Below are positions 1-4,650 of a stretch of DNA of 6,820 nt, one piece after another. The notes beneath the pieces are model-generated. The model had not been told where the DNA came from and did no database searches. It worked only from the letters and a program-made list of their open reading frames with translations. The position numbers were made by a program, and so were the translations under genes. Location of the stretch: the NCBI GenBank assembly GCA_030694835.1, contig JAUYUF010000145.1, positions 1-6,820 on the forward strand, in the 5' to 3' direction. The DNA is from Flavobacteriaceae bacterium (GTDB lineage Bacteria; Bacteroidota; Bacteroidia; Flavobacteriales; Flavobacteriaceae). How positions within the stretch are numbered: position 1 is the stretch's first letter; each line of letters opens with the position of its first letter.

Positions 1-273
1 TATGCCTGAAAGATTTCTATATGCATATGCAACTCCGATTGAATCATAATTCTTTGTTGATAATTCTAATGCTATATTCGAATAGTTTAAAGCTTGTATT
101 GTGTTTGTAAATGTTAATTGTCTAGCTAATAAATTTAATGTTTTAACACTGTCAATTGTTGTTAAATTACTCTTGTCTAGTTTTTTCTCTAACGGATAAA
201 GAACGTTTTGTCCCTGAGAATGTAGGTAAAGTAAAAGCAAAAGCAAAAGGATTATTGTTTTATGGGTTCTCAT
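1..273 (-). CDS. Exported TPR-type protein, N-terminal fragment (runs off left edge)
   Basis: The minus strand is open for 91 codons from an ATG at 273 to position 1, where the window ends. The start is supported by an in-frame stop a few codons upstream and by a signal peptide directly after the Met: a basic start (MRTHK), a run of seven leucines (residues 9-15) and a probable cleavage site near SQG-QN (residues 19-23). From about residue 40 the sequence reads like tetratricopeptide helices: small and hydrophobic residues spaced as in NTIQALNYSNIALEL (57-71), then a second helix with IGVAYAYRNLSGI (79-91). In Bacteroidetes this architecture (signal peptide, then TPRs introduced by an 'IDSVKTLNLLA'-type segment) often belongs to periplasmic sensor regions of histidine kinases, LuxR-type regulators or cyclases. 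The missing C-terminus decides which, so only 'exported TPR protein' can be supported. It lies downstream of alr on the same strand, separated by about 200 nt, and is probably a separate transcription unit. Confidence 0.72.
   Translation of the reverse strand, partial: MRTHKTIILLLLLLLYLHSQGQNVLYPLEKKLDKSNLTTIDSVKTLNLLARQLTFTNTIQALNYSNIALELSTKNYDSIGVAYAYRNLSGI
233..250. repeat. Short tandem hexamer (AAAAGC, three units) inside signal peptide
   Basis: Two perfect AAAAGC units are followed by one AAAAGG. On the minus (coding) strand they read as CTTTTG-type units and encode part of the leucine run in the signal peptide of the TPR-type protein. The unit is six bases, so gain or loss of a copy would add or remove two leucines without breaking the frame. 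With only three units it may be simple codon repetition. Confidence 0.5.
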
Positions 274-419
274 TGGGTTTTAGTTATTATAGTATTAATT
301 GAAATGTAACCTATTACTTATATATTTATGCATAAAAACTTTATAAATAATATAAACAAGTGCTTTTTAAGAATGTTAGTAAAATCTAAGATATTGAAAA
401 TAAAAAAATTAAACAAGAT

Positions 420-452
420 TAAAAAGAGATAGAAACTAACCTATATAGTTTC
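420..452 (-). terminator. Candidate intrinsic terminator after alr
   Basis: A perfect inverted repeat, GAAACTA at 432-438 and TAGTTTC at 446-452, encloses a 7-nt loop about 20 nt past the alr stop codon. Read on the minus strand, the hairpin is followed within a few bases by a T-rich stretch (TCTCTTTTT). Position, strand and tract fit a Rho-independent terminator for the tdk-alr transcript. The stem is weak, with only two G-C pairs, so the call is tentative. Confidence 0.4.
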
Positions 453-471
453 AAAGGTTCACATAAATTAA

Positions 472-1578
472 TTAGTTTATTAATTTTCTCGGGATTCGCT
501 GCGAAATTCCCGTAATCATTTCATATGAAATAGTGTTAGATCGAGATGCCAAATCCTCCACATTTTCTTGATTTTTAAAGATGAAAACTTCATCACCTTC
601 TTCGCACTGAATATTTGTTACATCAACCATAATCATATCCATACAAACATTTCCTAGAAAATAAGCTTTCTGATTGTTGATGGTAACATAACCAACTTTG
701 TTACCTAAATTTCGGTGAATTCCGTCCGCATGACCAATCGGAATTGTGGCACTTTTTATTGTTTCAGATGAAATAAAACCTCTGTTATATCCAACAGATT
801 CTCCTGGATTAATGGTGTGAATTTGTGAAATACGAGATTTTAAAGTTCCAACAAGTTTTAATTTTGAAGTTTCTTCAGTGTCATTTCCAAAACCATACAA
901 TCCAATTCCAACTCGCACCATATCAAAGTGAGCATCAGGATAATTGATAACTCCAGAAGTATTTGATAAATGTCTAATCGGATTGATGTTTAGTTCTTTA
1001 GAAATTTGATCTGATAACTTCTTAAAAGAATCAATTTGATTTTGTGTAAACGCTCTTTCATTTAAATCTTCACTGGCAACTAAATGTGAAAATATAGAAG
1101 TTAAATGTAATTCAGAGTTGTTTTTTAAAATCGAAATTACTTCATCTACATCAGTCGGTTTGAAACCTAATCGATTTAAACCGGTATTGAATTTTACATG
1201 AATTGGATAATTGTTGAGCTTAGCTGTTTTGATGACCTCAATAAACTGATTTAGAATTCTAAAACTATATAAATTAGGTTCTAATTGGTAAGTTAGTAAA
1301 TGATGTAATGTTTCAGTCTGAGGATGTAGTACCAAAATAGGTTTATTAATTCCAGCTTCGCGAAGTGCAATTCCTTCGTCAATAAAAGCAACTGCTAAAT
1401 AATCTACACCTTCTTTTTCTAATATTTTAGCAATGGCAACAGCTTCATTTCCGTAGGCAAAAGCTTTAACTACTCCCATAAATTTGGTGGTAGGTTTTAT
1501 TTTTGATTTAAAATAATGATAATTATGGATAATTGCTTTAGAATCAATTTCTAAAACCGTAACATGGGTTTTATTCAT
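472..1578 (-). CDS. alr: Alanine racemase (PLP-dependent)
   Basis: Cytoplasmic enzyme interconverting L- and D-alanine and supplying D-alanine for peptidoglycan precursors. At 368 residues it has normal family length. The N-terminal barrel carries the PLP lysine K38 in VVKAFAYG; many racemases have KADAYG, and the KAFAYG form is, from memory, usual in Bacteroidetes. K129, at the position of the carbamylated lysine of the Geobacillus enzyme, precedes the substrate arginine R136 (GLNRLGF). HLSNTSG (203-209) and R222 in MVRVGIGLYG line the PLP phosphate and pyridine sides. The C-terminal domain gives the second catalytic base, Y264 (VGYNRGF), then the active-site CMDM (312-315) and the closing YEMITGISQRIPR (352-364). 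All catalytic residues are present, so the gene looks functional. Its ATG lies inside the end of tdk (8-nt overlap, ATGAATAA with the tdk TAA in another frame), which points to one mRNA and translational coupling. Confidence 0.96.
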   Translation of the reverse strand: MNKTHVTVLEIDSKAIIHNYHYFKSKIKPTTKFMGVVKAFAYGNEAVAIAKILEKEGVDYLAVAFIDEGIALREAGINKPILVLHPQTETLHHLLTYQLEPNLYSFRILNQFIEVIKTAKLNNYPIHVKFNTGLNRLGFKPTDVDEVISILKNNSELHLTSIFSHLVASEDLNERAFTQNQIDSFKKLSDQISKELNINPIRHLSNTSGVINYPDAHFDMVRVGIGLYGFGNDTEETSKLKLVGTLKSRISQIHTINPGESVGYNRGFISSETIKSATIPIGHADGIHRNLGNKVGYVTINNQKAYFLGNVCMDMIMVDVTNIQCEEGDEVFIFKNQENVEDLASRSNTISYEMITGISQRIPRKLIN

Positions 1579-2173
1579 GTTCTTCTTTTTTAGGTTGACT
1601 TCTCATCGCTTTGTAATAAGCAGCTCTGCTAAGTGGCTCATATTCTTGAGTTTCTCCCAACATTACTACATTATCATTAGCTACTTTTCTAAAACTATAA
1701 TGTGCTAAATTTCCAGTTCTGGTACAAACAGCATGAACTTTAGTTACATATTCAGCAGTTGCCATAAGTGCAGGCATCGGACCAAATGGATTCCCTTTAA
1801 AATCCATATCTAAACCCGCAACAATAACTCTAATTCCACGATTGGCTAATTCATTACAAACAGAAACAATATGATCATCAAAAAATTGCGCTTCATCAAT
1901 TCCAACAACATGAACACCTTCACACATCAATAAGATGCTGGCTGAAGAACTAACAGGTGTTGATCTAATTTCATTGGCATCATGAGAAACCACCATTACA
2001 TCATCATAACGCGTGTCTATCGTCGGTTTAAAAATCTCAACACTTTGCTTTGCAAATTGCGCACGTTTTAAACGTCGAATAAGTTCTTCTGTTTTACCTG
2101 AAAACATAGAGCCGCAAATGACTTCTATCCATCCAAATTGTTCTGTGTGATTTACGGTATTTTCAAGAAACAT
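1571..2173 (-). CDS. tdk: Thymidine kinase, TK1-like (type II)
   Basis: Cytoplasmic salvage enzyme that phosphorylates thymidine with ATP to dTMP. The 200 residues include a Walker A loop GSMFSGKT (21-28), the FKPTIDTRY segment (48-56), the catalytic glutamate E94 in GIDEAQFF (91-98), GLDMDFKGNPFGPMP (120-134) and the lasso region with the thymidine-binding end YEPLSRAAYY (178-187). Many TK1-like enzymes bind structural zinc with two CxxC pairs. Here the first pair reads C150-T-R-T153 and the second site has S182 and A185, so only one of the four cysteines remains. The rest of the fold is intact, and I recall this variant from other flavobacteria, so it looks like a lineage form rather than a broken gene. 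It is the first gene of the tdk-alr operon. Its ATG is 50 nt from a good TAnnTTTG box, and its C-terminal KKEEHE codons serve as the A/G-rich leader for alr. Confidence 0.96.
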   Translation of the reverse strand: MFLENTVNHTEQFGWIEVICGSMFSGKTEELIRRLKRAQFAKQSVEIFKPTIDTRYDDVMVVSHDANEIRSTPVSSSASILLMCEGVHVVGIDEAQFFDDHIVSVCNELANRGIRVIVAGLDMDFKGNPFGPMPALMATAEYVTKVHAVCTRTGNLAHYSFRKVANDNVVMLGETQEYEPLSRAAYYKAMRSQPKKEEHE

Positions 2174-2206
2174 TTTGTAAATTTAGAGCTTGAAAGATTC
2201 AACAAT

Positions 2207-2214
2207 TATTTTTG
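2207..2214 (+). promoter_or_regulatory. Possible -7 box for the acidic hypothetical gene
   Basis: TATTTTTG matches TAnnTTTG exactly on the plus strand and would give a leader of about 50 nt to the ATG at 2270. No TTG lies at the expected -33 spacing: the nearest are 14 nt and 29 nt away. The surrounding DNA is T-rich, so a chance match is quite possible. It lies next to the opposite-strand tdk promoter in the same 96-nt spacer. Confidence 0.25.
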
Positions 2215-2222
2215 GTTTTGTA

Positions 2223-2254
2223 CAAATCTATTAAAAATACTACTCATTTGACAA
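2223..2254 (-). promoter_or_regulatory. Bacteroidetes-type promoter of the tdk-alr operon
   Basis: On the minus strand an exact -7 box TAGATTTG (complement of 2223-2230) is preceded by a -33 TTG (complement of 2252-2254) with a 21-nt spacer, within the range known for Bacteroidetes promoters. The predicted start lies just past 2223, giving a leader of about 45 nt to the tdk ATG at 2173. This is the only promoter in the window with both elements at good spacing. Confidence 0.6.
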
Positions 2255-2269
2255 TAAATTTATCAACCT

Positions 2270-2968
2270 ATGCGTAAAAAAATTGAAACCGAATTAAAAG
2301 CATTAGCTAAAGAAATTCTGCAATTACCAGAGTTTACTGATGTAGAGGCATTACATAAGAAGTCACTTGAACTTTATGAGAAATTAACGCTTTTAAAATT
2401 TGTTGATAATTACTTTGAAACACGTTTTGAAGACGTTGAAATTTCCTTTTCTCCATCAAAAATGGAAAAAGAACTTGAAGAACTTGATAACATTCAAGAC
2501 GATTTAGAAAGTGAATTATTTGACATAGAAGATGATTTATCAGAAGAAAAACTCGAAGAATCTGAGGATGAGGAAGAAGATTTTATTGATGAAACAATCA
2601 ATTTTTTAAATTATCCCAATAAACAACTGTCGTTAGAAGAAGAATTAGAAAATTCTATTTCTGCGGATGTGGCATCTGATTTATTTGAAAAAAGTGTAAG
2701 AGTTGAGCAAAAATCAGTTTCATTAAATGATAAACTAAATAATAGTGCTATCCAAGTTGGATTAAATGATAGAATTGCTTTTGTTAAGTATTTATTTAAC
2801 GGAAGTCAGGAGGATTATAATCGCGTACTATCTCAGTTAAATTCATTTGATACCGAGGATGATGCCAAAGATTTCCTTTTAAATATTGTTAAACCTGACT
2901 ACTATTGGAACGATAAATTAGAATACGAACAACGCTTTTTATTTTTAATAGAGCGAAAGTTTTTATAG
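2270..2968 (+). CDS. Acidic conserved hypothetical protein (flavobacterial type)
   Basis: 232 residues, no signal peptide or membrane segment, so cytoplasmic. I recognise it only as a hypothetical of a kind seen in flavobacteria; no function is known to me. Three parts can be seen. Residues 1-60 are a helical N-terminus. Residues 64-110 form a very acidic low-complexity stretch rich in E, D and L (for example EESEDEEEDFIDE at 96-108), probably coiled-coil or disordered. The C-terminal module (about 150-231) reads SLNDKLNNSAIQVGLNDRIAFVKYLF, then RVLSQLNSF, ending in EYEQRFLFLIERKF. The GLNDRIAFVKYLFNG core (164-178) resembles the conserved C-terminus of similar acidic proteins in Bacteroidetes. 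The start at 2270 follows an in-frame stop 15 nt upstream and an A/T-rich leader. It is divergent from tdk and convergent with the DUF4422 gene (28-nt gap). No enzymatic motif is visible; a structural or protein-binding role is only a guess. Confidence 0.88.
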   Translation: MRKKIETELKALAKEILQLPEFTDVEALHKKSLELYEKLTLLKFVDNYFETRFEDVEISFSPSKMEKELEELDNIQDDLESELFDIEDDLSEEKLEESEDEEEDFIDETINFLNYPNKQLSLEEELENSISADVASDLFEKSVRVEQKSVSLNDKLNNSAIQVGLNDRIAFVKYLFNGSQEDYNRVLSQLNSFDTEDDAKDFLLNIVKPDYYWNDKLEYEQRFLFLIERKFL

Positions 2969-2969
2969 G

Positions 2970-3012
2970 ATTAAAGTATCAGTTCTGAGCAAGTCTTTAA
3001 TTATTCTTTTTT
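2970..3012 (+). terminator. Candidate terminator between convergent genes
   Basis: ATTAAAG at 2970-2976 pairs perfectly with CTTTAAT at 2995-3001, and a small TCAG-TT-CTGA hairpin (2979-2988) nests inside. On the plus strand this is followed directly by a T-rich tract ending in six T (to 3012), as expected for a terminator of the 2270-2968 gene. It begins 1 nt after that gene's stop codon and overlaps the last codons of the opposite-strand DUF4422 gene. On the minus strand there is no clear T tract. The stem is AT-rich, so the strength is uncertain. Confidence 0.35.
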
Positions 3013-3812
3013 AAGGTTTTAAAATAAATTAAGGGTAATTCTATATAATTTAAATTTTTATATTCAAACCAAATGTTTAGAAGACGTTCAGCTAAGAATC
3101 CAAAAACACGTTGTTGATAAGCGGTGTATTTCGATAAATCTACTTTCTTTTCAAATTCAAATAAAATACAAAATAACCACTCCATAAATTCTTGAAAATT
3201 GTCATTTTTCATGATAAACATGTTGTTGGCATAAAGCCAATTACGTTTTAAAACTGTATGATAGGCTGTTAAATAATCTGGATATTTTTCTGTAATTATT
3301 GATTCTAAAAGTTTTAAATCATTAATATCGTGATAGCGACGATAATGTGTTTCTATAGAATATCTTAATTTTCTGGCCTTAGGCAATATAGCGTCATACT
3401 GAAGTAGTATTTTATTTATCTCTTGATCATTCAAAATTCTTGATAAGAAGTAAGAAGTATTTTGAGTATAAATCAGTCCAATTCTTTTTTTATACAATCC
3501 TAAGGGATAGTATAAAAGGCGTTTCAATTCATATAAGAGAGGTTCTGGTTTTGCTGTAAAATAACGGCGATAATGACAACTGCCGATAATGTCTTGCTTC
3601 GTGTTTTTCCAAATCCAATATAGACCTGTTAATTCACTATAATATTTATTTTTGATTGAAATAGATTCGCTTGTATCATCACCTATTATATTGCTGTTTT
3701 CTAATAATAAGTTGTTTCCACACATGAGTGGTTGATAAGTGGAGTTTAAATCTAAAATCTCCCCTTTCTTATAATAAAAGATGTAAATCTTGATGTTTGA
3801 CGAATAAGTCAT
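2997..3812 (-). CDS. DUF4422 protein, probable glycosyltransferase
   Basis: 271 residues, soluble by sequence. It has the pattern of the DUF4422 family, whose members sit in polysaccharide and LPS gene clusters and are annotated as putative glycosyltransferases (often 'exopolysaccharide biosynthesis'). Family landmarks in order: IKIYIFYYKK (7-16); QPLMCG (27-32); DDTSESISIKN (45-55); YSELTGLYWIWKN (58-70); GSCHYRRYF (77-85); the YDAILPKAR segment (139-147); YANNMFIMK (194-202); EWLFCILFEFEKKV (211-224); and YQQRVFGFLAERLLNIW (232-248) near the end. The length is typical and the gene looks intact. The start at 3812 lies 2 nt after the stop of the upstream glycosyltransferase, so the two are surely co-transcribed and probably translationally coupled. 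Donor, acceptor and mechanism cannot be read from the sequence. The last codons overlap a candidate terminator of the convergent gene. Confidence 0.9.
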   Translation of the reverse strand: MTYSSNIKIYIFYYKKGEILDLNSTYQPLMCGNNLLLENSNIIGDDTSESISIKNKYYSELTGLYWIWKNTKQDIIGSCHYRRYFTAKPEPLLYELKRLLYYPLGLYKKRIGLIYTQNTSYFLSRILNDQEINKILLQYDAILPKARKLRYSIETHYRRYHDINDLKLLESIITEKYPDYLTAYHTVLKRNWLYANNMFIMKNDNFQEFMEWLFCILFEFEKKVDLSKYTAYQQRVFGFLAERLLNIWFEYKNLNYIELPLIYFKTLKKNN

Positions 3813-3814
3813 AT

Positions 3815-4525
3815 TTAAATTTTATCTCTTCGTTTAATAAATTTCAAGAAATAATACTTTAGGGGATTTTCATACTTAAGCAATTTCCATGGTCTGCTAC
3901 TATGTGGTTTGTGAAGTACAGGGGTATCCATCAACACATAATTCTTGAATCCTAATTCAATTGCTTTCATAGAAATAACAGTATCGTACCAATCTTTAGT
4001 TTTGTCTAATTGTTTAAAATCGAATTTCTTCAGATAATCTACTGTTAATAAAGTGCAACAGAAACTAAGACTCCTATTGGTTTCAATAACCGCTTCTTTA
4101 TTATTTTTGAATTTTAAATATGGAAAATTAACTTTTTTAGAGGCGTCAACAGTTATGGCACCTATCATTCCTACACTTTTATACTCCTCATTAAACTGAA
4201 TCATCTTAGAAAAAGTGTCTGGTTGGATAGTTACATCCGATTCAACGATAATTAATGGAAGGTTTTGCTCTAAGGCCTGTTTTTGTGCTAGTTGTAATAC
4301 TAATTTATAATTAGGAGAGGGCGTTTGTGTTATGTCTTCTAAATTAATTAAAGTAAAATTCAATGATTGAGCACCTTTCTCTAAAGCTTCTTTAGTTTCA
4401 AATGTGCTAAAATCGTTGTAAACATAATAGTCTACGCTAACATTACTGGATGTAATTGCTCTTATAGTTTCTAAGGTGCTAACTAAAGAATCTTTTACCG
4501 GAGTTATAACAATAGCTTTACACAT
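3815..4525 (-). CDS. GT-A fold (family 2-like) glycosyltransferase
   Basis: 236 residues, a compact cytoplasmic or membrane-associated glycosyltransferase. The N-terminus has the GT-A nucleotide-sugar pattern: AIVITPVKDS (4-13), then YVYNDFST (34-41), where D38 sits at the nucleotide-binding aspartate position. LIIVESDVTIQPD (91-103) provides the DxD-like metal site as E95-S96-D97. IGAITVDAS (121-129) follows. D178-W-Y-D181 lies where the catalytic base of GT2 enzymes is expected, and PVLHKPHSS (202-210) supplies a candidate metal-binding histidine, H205. The C-terminus is basic (FIKRRDKI) and may touch the membrane. It is the first gene of a two-gene operon with the DUF4422 protein and is divergent from the LTA-synthase-like gene, which suggests assembly of a surface glycan or glycolipid. 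The sugar specificity is not visible. The start at 4525 is preceded by an A-rich leader and a TAnnTTTG box. Confidence 0.85.
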   Translation of the reverse strand: MCKAIVITPVKDSLVSTLETIRAITSSNVSVDYYVYNDFSTFETKEALEKGAQSLNFTLINLEDITQTPSPNYKLVLQLAQKQALEQNLPLIIVESDVTIQPDTFSKMIQFNEEYKSVGMIGAITVDASKKVNFPYLKFKNNKEAVIETNRSLSFCCTLLTVDYLKKFDFKQLDKTKDWYDTVISMKAIELGFKNYVLMDTPVLHKPHSSRPWKLLKYENPLKYYFLKFIKRRDKI

Positions 4526-4541
4526 TTATTTCTTTTTTTAG

Positions 4542-4549
4542 CAAATGTA
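4542..4549 (-). promoter_or_regulatory. -7 promoter box of the glycosyltransferase operon
   Basis: TACATTTG on the minus strand matches TAnnTTTG exactly, 16 nt from the ATG at 4525. The predicted leader is only about 10-13 nt and A-rich (AAAAAAAGAAATAA). No TTG is found at a good -33 distance; a short inverted repeat at 4552-4566 occupies the adjoining spacer region instead. Confidence 0.45.
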
Positions 4550-4551
4550 CT

Positions 4552-4566
4552 GAAATTTATAATTTC
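4552..4566. repeat. Inverted repeat beside the glycosyltransferase promoter
   Basis: GAAATT-TAT-AATTTC is a perfect 6-bp inverted repeat with a 3-nt centre. It lies immediately upstream of the minus-strand -7 box at 4542-4549, inside the 125-nt divergent spacer. Its location fits a protein-binding site, but it is made almost entirely of A and T and could arise by chance. Confidence 0.3.
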
Positions 4567-4635
4567 GATTGTTTGAAAAAAATAGAGTAACAATGAAATA
4601 TTATATCGGACTCACATTAATTAAGGTAAGTTTGT

Positions 4636-4643
4636 TACTTTTG
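4636..4643 (+). promoter_or_regulatory. -7 promoter box directly before the LTA-synthase-like gene
   Basis: TACTTTTG matches TAnnTTTG exactly and ends 7 nt before the ATG at 4651. If the box is used at its normal distance, transcription starts about 0-3 nt before the ATG, giving a leaderless or nearly leaderless mRNA. No TTG lies at the usual -33 spacing. The next in-frame Met (residue 17) is inside the first membrane segment, so a later start is unlikely. Confidence 0.45.
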
Positions 4644-4650
4644 CACTCAA

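Noticed and set aside
452..459. AACCTTTG on the minus strand as a promoter box after alr
   Set aside because: It misses the first base of TAnnTTTG, has no -33 TTG at a suitable distance, and overlaps the candidate alr terminator.
472..1578. KAFAYG instead of KADAYG at the PLP lysine of alanine racemase, as a sign of altered function
   Set aside because: The lysine, tyrosine, arginine and CMDM residues are all present, and I recall the KAFAYG form as common among Bacteroidetes racemases.
2249..2254. TTGACA resembling a sigma-70 -35 box on the plus strand
   Set aside because: No TATAAT-like partner fits before the ATG at 2270, and the Bacteroidetes housekeeping sigma factor uses a different consensus.
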